DNA of 64,000 nucleotides. Source: Flavihumibacter profundi. Its GTDB lineage: Bacteria; Bacteroidota; Bacteroidia; Chitinophagales; Chitinophagaceae. The notes under the pieces were generated by a model. The model ran no database searches and was not told where the DNA came from. It worked only from the letters and a program-made list of their open reading frames with translations. A program made the position numbers and the translations under genes. The stretch is taken from contig NZ_JAIQXE010000001.1 in NCBI RefSeq assembly GCF_020076305.1, forward strand, positions 496,001 through 560,000, in the 5' to 3' direction. Positions 34,804 through 44,230 of this stretch are shown piece after piece (positions within the stretch are counted from its first letter, which is position 1; each line of letters begins with the position of its first letter).

Positions 34804-35625
34804 ATGAAAGCAGGATTTTGTTGGATAAATGGTGAGCTGCACACAATGGCTGATGCTTCACTGCAACTTAATGATTTAAGTATCCAGAGAGGCTATGGCA
34901 TTTTTGACTTCTTTAAAGTTGTTGGCGGTGAACCGGTTTTTCTTGAAGCCCATCTTAACAGGTTGCAGTCATCTGCCGAAAAGATGCGGCTGGCGGCCGG
35001 CTATTCCAGAAAAACCCTGGTGGAGCAGATAACTGTTTTATTAGCGAAAAATCAAATGCCGCAATCAGGGATTCGTATAACCATTACTGGTGGGTATTCA
35101 CATGATGGTTATGCGCTTGCCACACCCAATTGCATTATTACCCAGCATCCGCTGCAACTCAGCAGGGTTTTACCTCCCGGAATCAGGTTGGTCACCTATC
35201 CTTTTCAAAGGCAGTTACCCGAAGTGAAAACCATCGATTACCTGATGGCAATCTGGCTGCAACCGTTTATTAAAGAGAATAATGCCGATGATGTTTTATA
35301 TGAATCAGGCCATATTGTAACAGAATGCCCAAGGGCTAACTTCTTTATTGTGAATGATTCAGGGGAAATCCAGACTACCAGGCACCAGGTACTGGCCGGT
35401 GTAACCCGGAACAAAATCCTGGCGCTTGCTGCAAAAGGATTTAAAATTGCGGAAAAGGATATATGGCCGGACGATATTTACAGTGCGAAGGAAGCATTTA
35501 TTACCAGTACAAGCCGGCATGTAACCCCCGTCCTGTCTGTTAATGGCCGGACTATTGCCAATGGCCAGCCCGGTGAAATTACAAATTTGCTTAGCGAAGC
35601 TTTGTTGCAGGAAGTATTCAGGTAA
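34804..35625 (+). CDS. Class IV aminotransferase (aminodeoxychorismate lyase/BCAT-like)
   Basis: A 273-residue PLP enzyme of fold type IV. Signatures: IQRGYGIFDFFKV, HLNRLQSSAEKM, GIRITITGGYSHDGY, the PLP-lysine region EVKTIDYLMAI, ESGHIVTECPRANFF and GVTRNKILALA. The family contains branched-chain aminotransferases, D-amino-acid transaminases and 4-amino-4-deoxychorismate lyase; the size and the TECPRANFF block suit the lyase/DAAT side, but this cannot be settled here. Its stop overlaps the convergent oxidoreductase gene by 8 nt. Confidence 0.83.
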   Translation: MKAGFCWINGELHTMADASLQLNDLSIQRGYGIFDFFKVVGGEPVFLEAHLNRLQSSAEKMRLAAGYSRKTLVEQITVLLAKNQMPQSGIRITITGGYSHDGYALATPNCIITQHPLQLSRVLPPGIRLVTYPFQRQLPEVKTIDYLMAIWLQPFIKENNADDVLYESGHIVTECPRANFFIVNDSGEIQTTRHQVLAGVTRNKILALAAKGFKIAEKDIWPDDIYSAKEAFITSTSRHVTPVLSVNGRTIANGQPGEITNLLSEALLQEVFR

Positions 35626-36613
35626 TATCGTCCATCGGGTAATGGACATTGACCTGGCGGCGGACTTCCATCATTGTTTCCTGCCATTCCCTGCTCAATG
35701 ACAACGGTACGATATCACTTTCCAGTTTCCCGGCCAGGATACAGTCTGTTGCTTCCTGCATTTCAAAATTAAATCCGCGTGATGTACGTTCATCAAAATA
35801 GCTGTCAATTAGATTTTTGTCCCTGTCGTAAAGGTTAGCTTTCGTGGCTTTCCAGTATTCTGGAACTTCAATAGTTCCTTCTTCCCCAAAAAGATAAAGG
35901 GTATTGTTCATCCGGGTAACGTTAGAACTGGCCAGCATCGCGGTTATTCCCGCATACTCCATCAAAATAAAGGCACTCTCATCAACGCCTGTATGGGCAA
36001 GCACTGCGGTTGCTTTAATGCCAGTGGGTTTGCTATTGGTGAAATAAGATGCCATCGAAATAGGATAGATACCGATGTCGAGTAATGACCCTCCGGCGAG
36101 GGCAGGATTATACACCCTGCTTTCATAATTTTTTTCAAATGGGAAAGAGAAGTCCGCCTGGATCACTTTTAGCGGCCCGATCCTGCCCGCATCCAACCAT
36201 TGCCTGGCTATTTTTATGGCAGGTATGAAGCAGGTCCAAAGGGCCTCCATCAAAAAGACCTTATGCTCCCTGGCAGCTGCCGCGAGAAGGTTAAACTCAC
36301 GTATATTAACCGTGATCGGCTTTTCACATAAAACAGCTTTGCCATGCTGAATACATTTTAAGGCCTGCTCAATGTGGAAGTTATGCGTTGTAGCTATATA
36401 CACGGCATCAACCTGCGGGCTGGTATACATTTCTTCATAGTCCATAAAAAGCGGGATATTATATTCCCTGGCAAAATTTTCCGCTTTATTCTTGTCCCTT
36501 GCTGCAATAGCCACCAGGCTCGCATTCTTTATATATGGGAAATCATTAACAAAAGCGCGGGCGATCTTACCTGCACCTATTATACCCCACCTGATGTTTT
36601 TTGGTTCGTTCAT
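35618..36613 (-). CDS. Gfo/Idh/MocA family oxidoreductase
   Basis: 331 residues from the ATG at 36613 (MNEPKNIRWGIIGAGKIA); an in-frame ATG 23 codons earlier adds a non-family leader. The Rossmann core has GIIGAGKIARAF, then DAVYIATTHNFH and LCEKPITVN with the conserved EKP lysine, then LLDIGIYPISMASYF in the C-terminal domain. Resembles dimeric dihydrodiol dehydrogenase/trans-1,2-dihydrobenzene-1,2-diol dehydrogenase-type members. Substrate unknown. Convergent with the aminotransferase gene, with an 8-nt overlap. Confidence 0.86.
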   Translation of the reverse strand: MNEPKNIRWGIIGAGKIARAFVNDFPYIKNASLVAIAARDKNKAENFAREYNIPLFMDYEEMYTSPQVDAVYIATTHNFHIEQALKCIQHGKAVLCEKPITVNIREFNLLAAAAREHKVFLMEALWTCFIPAIKIARQWLDAGRIGPLKVIQADFSFPFEKNYESRVYNPALAGGSLLDIGIYPISMASYFTNSKPTGIKATAVLAHTGVDESAFILMEYAGITAMLASSNVTRMNNTLYLFGEEGTIEVPEYWKATKANLYDRDKNLIDSYFDERTSRGFNFEMQEATDCILAGKLESDIVPLSLSREWQETMMEVRRQVNVHYPMDDIT

Positions 36614-36758
36614 GCCAATTGATCTTTTCGTTATTGCTTTTATTGCCTGAATATAAGCTGCAAAAAGGAATTTGCAGACCAAAATGGTTGGCGATTGGGT
36701 TTCCAGGGCTCTTCCCGATAAAAAAATTCATATTTCAGATAATCTGACTGTAAAATGC

Positions 36759-36766
36759 GACCTTTG
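36759..36766 (+). promoter_or_regulatory. Possible -7 element of the cold-shock gene
   Basis: GACCTTTG, one base from TAnnTTTG, 24 nt before the ATG at 36791. Confidence 0.3.
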
Positions 36767-36790
36767 TACCTAAATCAATTCAGGATAACG

Positions 36791-37246
36791 ATGGCTAAAT
36801 CGCAGGAGACCTTTGGTAAAAAGGAAAAAGAAAAGAAGCGCAACAAGCAGCGGCAGGATAAAGCAGAGAAAATGGAGGAACGCAAAGCAAATGCCAAGAA
36901 GGGCAAATCTTTGGAAGAAATGATGGCGTATATTGACGAGAACGGAAATATTTCTTCAACGCCACCAGATCCGCGGCGCATGAAAACTTTTAAGGTGGAA
37001 GAAATGCAGATCGGGGTTCCAAAACAGGTGCCCGGTGAGCCTGAGGATTTAATCCGTACAGGTACAGTAACTTTCTTTAACGAGGGTAAGGGTTTCGGTT
37101 TTATTAAGGACTCGCAAACCCAGGAAAGTGTTTTTGTCCATGTGAACCAACTCACCGAGCGGATTGGCGAAAATGATAAAGTGAATTTTGAAGTTCAGAT
37201 GGGACCCAAGGGCCCAAGTGCTACCAATGTAAAAAAGGCAGTTTGA
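36791..37246 (+). CDS. Cold-shock domain protein with basic N-terminal extension
   Basis: 151 residues from the ATG at 36791; an upstream in-frame ATG at 36755 is less likely because it overlaps the probable promoter. Residues 1-45 are extremely Lys/Glu-rich (KKEKEKKRNKQRQDKAEK). The C-terminal 65 residues form a cold-shock domain with the RNP1-like KGFGFIKD and the RNP2-like VFVHVNQL motifs, so the protein binds RNA or single-stranded DNA. The N-terminal extension is common in Bacteroidota CSD proteins. Monocistronic. Confidence 0.9.
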   Translation: MAKSQETFGKKEKEKKRNKQRQDKAEKMEERKANAKKGKSLEEMMAYIDENGNISSTPPDPRRMKTFKVEEMQIGVPKQVPGEPEDLIRTGTVTFFNEGKGFGFIKDSQTQESVFVHVNQLTERIGENDKVNFEVQMGPKGPSATNVKKAV

Positions 37247-37270
37247 TGCCATCCTGAAGACAAGGGAAGT

Positions 37271-39814
37271 TTATCCCCTGTCTTCATCCGTGTTGGTCTC
37301 CTTACGTTTGAATAAGTCCAGGTCGTGGTTACCGAAGCGATAACTGAAGGTGAGGCGGAAACTCCTCACATTCCACCTTTGGTAAGCATCCTGGTAGAAA
37401 TTTTCAGTATCTGTAATACTGCCATATTTCCAGGAATTCAGGACATCGTTGATACTAAAGGTCAGAGTTCCTGCTTTCTTTTTCAGGAAGTCTTTACGAG
37501 CAGCAAAATCCATACTATACCTTTCTTTCTGCGAGCCCTGTGGCATTACCCGGGGTGACTCATACCGGCCCGATAACTGGAAAGAAATATTGTTCGTCAG
37601 CTTTTGTTTTGGGGTTACTATTTTGTAATTGACCATAAGTTTCGAATTCCAGTTCAACCCGTAATTGCTGAGATTAAGGCCATTTACCGTTGCTTTCACA
37701 TCGCGATATTGTGCCCCGAAACTGGGCGTTATATCCATATTATCTCCAAATTTCTGCCGCCAGGTAATTTCCATACCAGTCCTGTTCGTCCTGTCGGCAT
37801 TGATAAAAGTTGACATTATCGCATTTGGTGAAATCGCTGCATTGTTCAGGTTGGTAAGCTCTGCCTGGCTGATGGTATCACTGTACGTAGTAATATCTGC
37901 TGTATTATTGTGGTAATAAAGTGAAACCAATACACTACCGGTTTTATATTGACGGTTATAATTCAGCTCAAACGAGTTGGTGAATTCAGGTTGTAACTCA
38001 GGGTTACCTTTCCGGATATTCATGGGGTCGCTGATATCCACATAAGGATTGATTTCCCAGAAATTTGGCCGCCTGATCCGTCGGGAAAAATTGAGCTGGA
38101 TATCATTTCCCTCAGTAATCGGGTAAGTCAGGTAAAGGCTTGGGAAAAAGGCATTCCAGAGATCTTTGCCGCCAGAAGGATAATCGTACCCGAATGATTC
38201 AGAACTGTCTGGTAATTCCCCTTTGAAAGTAGATTGTTCAATTCGTATACCTCCCTGGTATTTTAATTTACCGATAACATTGGAGTAATTACTGTAAACC
38301 GCATTCACCATTTCTGTAAACCGGTAATTATTGCTGAGCGGTAATTTTATTTCACCCGTGTTGCCCATAGAGTAAACATCCAGTTTGTTGGTGGAATTAT
38401 TGTGGTAACTGCGGGCTCCTAATTCAATTTTGCTTTTTTCATTGATCTGGTTTTCATAATCTGTCTGGAAAGTGAATTGCCTGCCGGAACCACTGCCCTG
38501 GCCTGCAACATGGTTTACCGGCCCTGAGGGCTGGCCATCCGGCTCGAATAGCTGGTTATTGATAATGCCGTCACCGCCATTATTCCCGCTATTATACGTG
38601 ATGTCAGCGGTCCATTCCTTTCCGGTTTTTTTGTAAGTACGCCGGTAATTTAATTGTGTGCTGGAGCGGTTAAAATAATCATTCTCAAGGTTATAACGTG
38701 TACCTGTATTCGATATGGCTTGGTTTTTATCAAGATATACCTGTTGCTGGTTTTGCGTATTATTGAACCGCCCGCTGACAAATCCCTGCGAGAAAGTAAG
38801 GGTATTATGCGGATTGATAAAATAATCCGCACCAAATCGGATAGAACTGAATTTCCGTTGCCGGTCGGTGGAAGTCTCCTGGTTAAAATAATCTGTAGCT
38901 ACTCCGGCTGACCTGTTTTCCCGGTATGCCATTTCTTCGGTAACACCACCGGAACTGTTATAGTTCCCGCTGGCAAAGACATTTACCTTACCCTGCCTCA
39001 GGTTCAGGCTAAGGTTGCTGTTAAACAATTGGGGTGAACCGGCCCCGATATTAAATACACCGTTTAACCCGTTTTGCCTGTTTTTCTTGAGTATGATATT
39101 AATAATGCCGCCGGTGCTGCCAGCATCGTATTTGGACGAAGGGTTAGTGATAACTTCCACTTTATCTATATCATCTGCTGGGATTTGTTCCAGCGTAAGG
39201 ATAGTTGGCCGGCCATCCACCAGTATCTGCGGTGTGCTGTTCCGCATTTCAATAACTCCGTTAATGCCAACAGAAAGCGACGGGATGTTTTTCATCACAT
39301 CCACCGCATTGCCGCCTTTACTCGTTATTAAACCATCTGCGTTATAAGTACGGCGGTCAACACCTAAAACCATCACAGGCTTTTTAGCGGTTACTACCAC
39401 ATTTTCCAGGTTTGTTGAACTACTGACAAGTTCGAATTTCCCTGCATTAAATTCATTTACCGCTTCATTTATGAGAAGGTTTTTTTCCAATTTTTCAAAA
39501 CCAACGGCTGTAATGGTCAGGTGAAAGGCATTGGCCTGGGCGCTATTGATGGCGAAACCACCCTGCTTGTCTGTTATAGTGAAACGGCCTGAACTGTCTG
39601 CAGAATGGGTGCTGTCCTGTTGTATGCGCGTTATTTTGATGGTAGCTGACTCAAGGCCCTTACCTGTTTTCTGGTCAATGACCTTGCCCGTTATTTTCAG
39701 CCGTTCAGCAGGGGCTTGCTGGGCGGAAACCGAAATAGAATATGAGATTAAAACCAGGTTAAGCAGTAAAATTCTGGTTGTAGTGCGGACGAAAAAGCGT
39801 TTAATCAGAAGCAT
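37271..39814 (-). CDS. TonB-dependent-receptor-like outer-membrane beta-barrel protein
   Basis: An 847-residue protein with a signal peptide ending SVSAQQ. A CarboxypepD_reg-like domain (ITGKVIDQKTGKGLESATI, residues about 40-125) is followed by a plug (DVMKNIPSLSVGINGVIEMR, VDGRPTILTLEQIPADDIDKVEVI, KYDAGSTGGIINIILKK) and a C-terminal barrel with FSRRIRRPNFWEINPYVD and GNPELQPEFTNSFELNY, the signature of the outer-membrane beta-barrel family OMP_b-brl_3. No classical TonB box is obvious. Probably takes up or exports a ligand; no clue to which. It diverges from the TTG-started small exported gene. Confidence 0.87.
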   Translation of the reverse strand: MLLIKRFFVRTTTRILLLNLVLISYSISVSAQQAPAERLKITGKVIDQKTGKGLESATIKITRIQQDSTHSADSSGRFTITDKQGGFAINSAQANAFHLTITAVGFEKLEKNLLINEAVNEFNAGKFELVSSSTNLENVVVTAKKPVMVLGVDRRTYNADGLITSKGGNAVDVMKNIPSLSVGINGVIEMRNSTPQILVDGRPTILTLEQIPADDIDKVEVITNPSSKYDAGSTGGIINIILKKNRQNGLNGVFNIGAGSPQLFNSNLSLNLRQGKVNVFASGNYNSSGGVTEEMAYRENRSAGVATDYFNQETSTDRQRKFSSIRFGADYFINPHNTLTFSQGFVSGRFNNTQNQQQVYLDKNQAISNTGTRYNLENDYFNRSSTQLNYRRTYKKTGKEWTADITYNSGNNGGDGIINNQLFEPDGQPSGPVNHVAGQGSGSGRQFTFQTDYENQINEKSKIELGARSYHNNSTNKLDVYSMGNTGEIKLPLSNNYRFTEMVNAVYSNYSNVIGKLKYQGGIRIEQSTFKGELPDSSESFGYDYPSGGKDLWNAFFPSLYLTYPITEGNDIQLNFSRRIRRPNFWEINPYVDISDPMNIRKGNPELQPEFTNSFELNYNRQYKTGSVLVSLYYHNNTADITTYSDTISQAELTNLNNAAISPNAIMSTFINADRTNRTGMEITWRQKFGDNMDITPSFGAQYRDVKATVNGLNLSNYGLNWNSKLMVNYKIVTPKQKLTNNISFQLSGRYESPRVMPQGSQKERYSMDFAARKDFLKKKAGTLTFSINDVLNSWKYGSITDTENFYQDAYQRWNVRSFRLTFSYRFGNHDLDLFKRKETNTDEDRG

Positions 39815-39944
39815 GGCGCAAAAAAAGGCTATAAATAATTAACAATTCCTTTCCTAAGTCTTAAAGAAATATTAAAATGGATTTTGACACTTATTGTTTT
39901 TGTTTAATAATAAAACAATATATTAGGGCAACTAAACAACTGCG

Positions 39945-40502
39945 TTGAAAAAAACGATAGCCATATTATTGCTGATAATTCATTGTTTTAATCTAGCTGG
40001 CTATCCTGTATTTTTTGCCATTTTGCAGCATTCCGCTTCGGAAAAAGTCATTTCGCAATTAGATAACGGTGAGTATAATGATTCTGAACTTGTAGAAGTG
40101 AAAGTTGCCTATTCTTTACCGTATTCTACAAACTGGAAAGAATATGAGCGCTATAACGGGGAACTGGAAATTAATGGTGTTCATTATAATTACGTGAAAC
40201 GGAAATTGTATAATGATACCTTGTACTTAATGTGTATCCCCAACCGGGAAAAGACCAATTTGGGATACGCGAAAAATGATTATTTCAATTCGATCAATGG
40301 CGTAACAAATCACGGTCCGGAAAAAAAATCCCATGCTCCGGTTAACTCTATCCAGAAATCATTCGGGCAGGAATATAACCTGGATGGTAACGACTATTGC
40401 TTATCTCTTCAGGAAAGTAATATAGACCTGAAATTTCCATCTTTAAACTGTGCATTACCATACTGGTATGCAAACTCCTGTTTCCAACCTCCAAAGGCCT
40501 GA
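39945..40502 (+). CDS. Exported protein of unknown function
   Basis: A 185-residue protein starting with TTG (a non-ATG start giving MKKTIAILLLIIHCFN), with a signal peptide. The body has no recognised domain; it contains YVKRKLYNDTLYLMCIPN and several Tyr-rich stretches, as in small exported proteins that sit beside TonB-type receptors in this phylum. Not recognised. It precedes the AhpD-like cluster by about 150 nt on the same strand. Confidence 0.6.
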   Translation: MKKTIAILLLIIHCFNLAGYPVFFAILQHSASEKVISQLDNGEYNDSELVEVKVAYSLPYSTNWKEYERYNGELEINGVHYNYVKRKLYNDTLYLMCIPNREKTNLGYAKNDYFNSINGVTNHGPEKKSHAPVNSIQKSFGQEYNLDGNDYCLSLQESNIDLKFPSLNCALPYWYANSCFQPPKA

Positions 40503-40655
40503 TCAATCTTTATTTGTTGCATCTTGATTTCCACCTGAAAATCAGTCAGGGAAAATCATGTGCTGTCTTATCATAACAAAATGAACTGCTATGATATCCT
40601 GGCCATGCATTTATGTCCTGGCGGATTGAATTTTATTTAAGTAATAAGAATTGTT

Positions 40656-41222
40656 ATGCCTTTTATACCATTAGAAGAGCATCTGCCCGGTATTACAGGA
40701 TTATTGGAGTACCGGAAAGATACAGCCGCACCAATCCGCGAACTTACACAAATCCTGCTTCGTGGACCGTCTTCTCTAACCGAAGGGGAAAGGGAGTTGA
40801 TTGCTACATTAGTCTCTTATCGTAATGAATGTACATTTTGTACTACAGCACATACCGCTGCTGCCAATGTTTTACTCGGGGAAGAAACTACGTCAGCTAT
40901 GTTAAAGCAGGATATTAATTCTGCCCCTGTAAGTGAAAAACTTAAGGCCTTGCTAAACATTGCAGCACAGGTCCAGCAAAGTGGTAAAAATGTTACTGCC
41001 GATTTGATACAAAATGCAAAAGAAAAAGGTGCAACTGATCTCGAGATTCACGATACCGTCCTCATTGCTGCTCTCTTTTGCCTTTATAACAGGTACGTAG
41101 ATGGACTTTCTACTGTTACGCCAACAGATCCTGCTTTTTATAATGGGTTGGGCGAAAGGCTAAAGGCCAACGGGTATAATCGTTTGCCACAAGGGTATGA
41201 TCATTTAAAAAATAAACCATGA
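40656..41222 (+). CDS. AhpD-like carboxymuconolactone decarboxylase family protein (copy 1)
   Basis: A 188-residue all-helical protein. The redox motif CTFCTTAHTAA (CxxCxxxH) is at about residues 60-71, as in AhpD and peroxidase-related CMD enzymes; the family also has DTVLIAALFCLYNRYVDGLS near residue 130. AhpD acts as a peroxiredoxin-reducing disulfide partner, whereas CMD decarboxylases lack the Cys pair. Its stop overlaps the MFS gene by 4 nt (ATGA), so the two are translationally coupled. First of four paralogues. Confidence 0.87.
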   Translation: MPFIPLEEHLPGITGLLEYRKDTAAPIRELTQILLRGPSSLTEGERELIATLVSYRNECTFCTTAHTAAANVLLGEETTSAMLKQDINSAPVSEKLKALLNIAAQVQQSGKNVTADLIQNAKEKGATDLEIHDTVLIAALFCLYNRYVDGLSTVTPTDPAFYNGLGERLKANGYNRLPQGYDHLKNKP

Positions 41223-42484
41223 CCGCATCAAGCCAGCAAAAAATTACACTTTATCACTGCGTGATGTTTGCCATCTGCTTTTTTGGGACTGCTTTTGCAG
41301 GAACGGTCTCAACACTTATGAGTGTTTATCTTCCTGTTGCAGTGACCGACCTGCTTGGCAAAACTTCCGGAGACGACCTGAATTATATCAGTTCTTACAT
41401 AAATGCCATTTTCATTTTCGGCGGTGCTTTGGGTGGGGTTTTAACCGGAATTTTAAGCGATAAGGCAGGCAGGAAAACCGGTGTAATTGTTTCAATTGCC
41501 AGTTATGGCATTTTTACAATCCTTACAGGATATATGCAAACCTGGTGGGGCGTTGTGCTTTGCCGGTTTTTCAGTGGTTTTGGCTTAGGGGCAGTACTGG
41601 TTACTACAAACACATTAATGATGGAAGTATGGCCGGAAAAAACCAGGGCAATATTTATCGGGATACTTACAATTTCAATCCCCGTTGGAATATTTTCTGC
41701 AGGTGTAATTGATTATTTTGTTTCCTCCTGGCGCCAGGGTTTTTTGATTGGCATTATTCCGGTGGGGATATCCCTGCTTTCTTTTTGGGCTTTGCGCGAG
41801 TCTCCTGTATGGGAAAGTCAAAAGGGAATAATCACTGGCCGGAAACAAGGTGGGGAAAGCATTTTTGCAGTACACTACAACAAGGACCTGGTAATAGGAT
41901 CAGTAATATTTGGCGCAATGCTTATTGGCTTATGGGCAATTTTTTCCTGGCTTCCAACCTGGATACAAAGCCTTATTACCAATGGCGATGGCCAGAAAGA
42001 GCGTGGCCTGAGTATGATGATGCTTGGTATGGGCGGATTAACCGGCGGCTTTTTATCTGGCTGGTTAACCAATGCAATCGGACTTCGGAAGTCAATGATC
42101 CTATGCTTTTCAGTATGCGCTGTTTTGTCTTTCCTTTTATTTAAAACGAATGCTGTTTTTTCCCCGATAATTTATGTGGAAATAATTATCCTGGCTTTGT
42201 TTTTTGGTGTCAGCCAGGGCGTACTATCGGTGTACATACCGAATTTATTTCCGGTGTCCATACGTGGAACTGCCACAGGCTTTTGTTTTAACATCGGGAG
42301 GCTCTTTACGGCGACTGCTGTTTTGTTTGTTGGTGTGTTGGTTTCCACATTAGGTGGTTTTGGTAATTCATTATTTATTTTTTCCCTTGTATTCGTGGTC
42401 GGATTAATTGTAACCATTTTTTCAAAAAAGAGCCAGGATGTTTTATCAGACAAAGTGGCTGAAAATTCCATTAACCTTCAATAA
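41219..42484 (+). CDS. MFS transporter
   Basis: A 421-residue transporter with 12 predicted helices. The MFS signature GILSDKAGRKTG lies between TM2 and TM3, and a second-half copy (SGWLTNAIGLRKS) between TM8 and TM9. An RESPVWESQKG loop after TM6 resembles the metabolite-H+ symporter group. It overlaps copy 1 of the AhpD-like genes by 4 nt and precedes copy 2 by 8 nt, so transport of the locus substrate or product is likely. The substrate is not clear. Confidence 0.88.
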   Translation: MTASSQQKITLYHCVMFAICFFGTAFAGTVSTLMSVYLPVAVTDLLGKTSGDDLNYISSYINAIFIFGGALGGVLTGILSDKAGRKTGVIVSIASYGIFTILTGYMQTWWGVVLCRFFSGFGLGAVLVTTNTLMMEVWPEKTRAIFIGILTISIPVGIFSAGVIDYFVSSWRQGFLIGIIPVGISLLSFWALRESPVWESQKGIITGRKQGGESIFAVHYNKDLVIGSVIFGAMLIGLWAIFSWLPTWIQSLITNGDGQKERGLSMMMLGMGGLTGGFLSGWLTNAIGLRKSMILCFSVCAVLSFLLFKTNAVFSPIIYVEIIILALFFGVSQGVLSVYIPNLFPVSIRGTATGFCFNIGRLFTATAVLFVGVLVSTLGGFGNSLFIFSLVFVVGLIVTIFSKKSQDVLSDKVAENSINLQ

Positions 42485-42492
42485 TAAATCAT

Positions 42493-43035
42493 ATGGCACA
42501 TATCAAAGTTGAAGTAGGTGTGCCTGGTATCAGGAGCCTGGTTATGTTCAGGCCTGAAACAGGTAAACCATTGTATGAATTGGCTCAGGTGTTATTAAGA
42601 GGACCTTCGACTTTATCTCCGGCTGAGCGGGAATTAATAGCCGCATATGTTTCGTTCCGGAATAACTGCGGGTTTTGTATGAACAGTCATGCTGCAGCAG
42701 CAAGATGTTTATATGGGGATGAAAAAAGTATTGTTGATGATGTACTTGCTGACATGCAGCAATCAGGCGTTTCACCAAAAATAAAAGCATTGCTGAATAT
42801 AGCAGGCAAAGTACAGGTACTGGGCAAGGAAGTCCATGAAGAAGATATTGCCTTAGCACGGAAATATGCAGCAACCGACCGTGAGATCCATGACACGGTA
42901 TTAATTGCAGCTGCATTCTCAATGTTTAACCGGTACGTTGACGGGCTGGCCAGTTGGACACCCGATGATCCGGCTGCCTATGCAGAAATGGGGCAGCGGA
43001 TGGCAGATAAAGGATATGTTATTCCTAAACCTTAA
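42493..43035 (+). CDS. AhpD-like carboxymuconolactone decarboxylase family protein (copy 2)
   Basis: A 180-residue paralogue of copy 1. CGFCMNSHAAAA supplies CxxCxxxH. The block DREIHDTVLIAAAFSMFNRYVDGLASW is shared with all four copies almost unchanged, indicating fairly recent duplication. It starts 8 nt after the MFS gene and 24 nt before copy 3. The N-terminus (IRSLVMFRPETGKPLYELA) is also shared. Likely a helical disulfide redox enzyme. Confidence 0.87.
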   Translation: MAHIKVEVGVPGIRSLVMFRPETGKPLYELAQVLLRGPSTLSPAERELIAAYVSFRNNCGFCMNSHAAAARCLYGDEKSIVDDVLADMQQSGVSPKIKALLNIAGKVQVLGKEVHEEDIALARKYAATDREIHDTVLIAAAFSMFNRYVDGLASWTPDDPAAYAEMGQRMADKGYVIPKP

Positions 43036-43059
43036 TCCGATTTATTAAATAAAATAAGT

Positions 43060-43611
43060 ATGGCACATATTCAATTTGAAGAAGGTTTACCAGGCATACG
43101 CGGACCAATGGCTTTCAGGCCTGAAACTGCAAAACCTTTAAATGAACTCGCAGAACTGCTGCTTCGCAATGATAATAGTACGCTTTCACGTGGTGAAAGG
43201 GAATTGATCGGTACCTATGTGTCCTCCCTTAATGATTGCTTCTTTTGCCAGAATATTCACGGGGCAATCGCAGGACATTATCTGGAATGTGATATTTCCT
43301 TTATCGATGCAGTGAAAGAAAATTACCTGTCATCTGATATCACTGAAAAATTGAAATCATTATTAACAATTGCAGCTGCAGTACAAAAAGGAGGAAAGAA
43401 GGTAACAGCAACAATGGTGGATGATGCCAGGCAAAAGGGAGCAACCGACCGCGAAATCCATGATACGGTTTTAATTGCTGCTGCATTTTGCATGTTTAAC
43501 AGGTATGTTGACGGGTTGGCTACCTGGGCACCTGAAGACAGAATGTACTACGTGAACCGGGCCGCCCGACGGGCCGAAGAAGGCTATGTTGATTTCGATA
43601 TCCACCAATAA
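43060..43611 (+). CDS. AhpD-like carboxymuconolactone decarboxylase family protein (copy 3)
   Basis: A 183-residue paralogue. CFFCQNIHGAIA gives CxxCxxxH. N-terminus GIRGPMAFRPETAKPLNELA; C-terminal block DREIHDTVLIAAAFCMFNRYVDGLATW, nearly identical to copies 2 and 4. The start is a normal ATG 24 nt after copy 2. Position and similarity say the four proteins are processed from one operon and may form mixed oligomers; that last point is inference. Confidence 0.87.
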   Translation: MAHIQFEEGLPGIRGPMAFRPETAKPLNELAELLLRNDNSTLSRGERELIGTYVSSLNDCFFCQNIHGAIAGHYLECDISFIDAVKENYLSSDITEKLKSLLTIAAAVQKGGKKVTATMVDDARQKGATDREIHDTVLIAAAFCMFNRYVDGLATWAPEDRMYYVNRAARRAEEGYVDFDIHQ

Positions 43612-43621
43612 ACAAACTGCT

Positions 43622-44194
43622 ATGGAAAGAGAACCGCATATTAACCTGGGCAATAATTTCCCGGGGATAAGGGGCTTAATGGCTTTTCGGGAAGATACCG
43701 CTGCACCGATGGGTGAGCTGGCCAATATCTTGTTGCGCGATTCCATTGGATTGACTCCTGCTGAAAGGGAACTGATCGGTACTTATGTTTCTAACCTGAA
43801 TGATTGCTTTTATTGCGATCAATCCCATGGGGAAATTGCCTGTATCTACCTTGACGGTAATCGCGAATTGGTAGACCAGGTTCGTACAGACTACGAGCAT
43901 GCAGATATTTCAGATAAATTAAAGTCCTTACTAAACCTTGCCGGCAAAGTCCAGCAAAGCGGAAAGGCTGTCACGAAATCAGATATTGCCTACGCAAAGC
44001 TGAATGGTGCAAGTGACAGGGATATACATGACACGGTACTAATTGCTGCTGCATTCTGTATGTTTAACCGTTATGTGGATGGCCTTTCAGCAAGGGTTCC
44101 GGCCGATTTATCTTCTTATCCACTGCGTGCGCGCCAGATCGTGGAAACCGGCTATGGTAACCACATTCTTCATACAAAACAACCGGGAACCTGA
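43622..44194 (+). CDS. AhpD-like carboxymuconolactone decarboxylase family protein (copy 4)
   Basis: 190 residues from the ATG at 43622 (MEREPHINLGNNFPGIRG); an upstream ATG at 43586 overlaps copy 3. CFYCDQSHGEIA gives CxxCxxxH. Shares the DIHDTVLIAAAFCMFNRYVDG block with its paralogues. It begins 10 nt after copy 3 and ends 36 nt before the SusC gene, which makes the AhpD-like set directly continuous with the outer-membrane uptake pair. Confidence 0.87.
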   Translation: MEREPHINLGNNFPGIRGLMAFREDTAAPMGELANILLRDSIGLTPAERELIGTYVSNLNDCFYCDQSHGEIACIYLDGNRELVDQVRTDYEHADISDKLKSLLNLAGKVQQSGKAVTKSDIAYAKLNGASDRDIHDTVLIAAAFCMFNRYVDGLSARVPADLSSYPLRARQIVETGYGNHILHTKQPGT

Positions 44195-44230
44195 GTTCCC
44201 TCAAACCATTAATTACAAACAAAAACTGAT

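Noticed and set aside
37257-37284. Terminator between the cold-shock gene and the outer-membrane barrel gene
   Set aside because: The inverted repeat has a mismatch, lacks a T run and overlaps the barrel gene's 3' end, so it is too weak to list.
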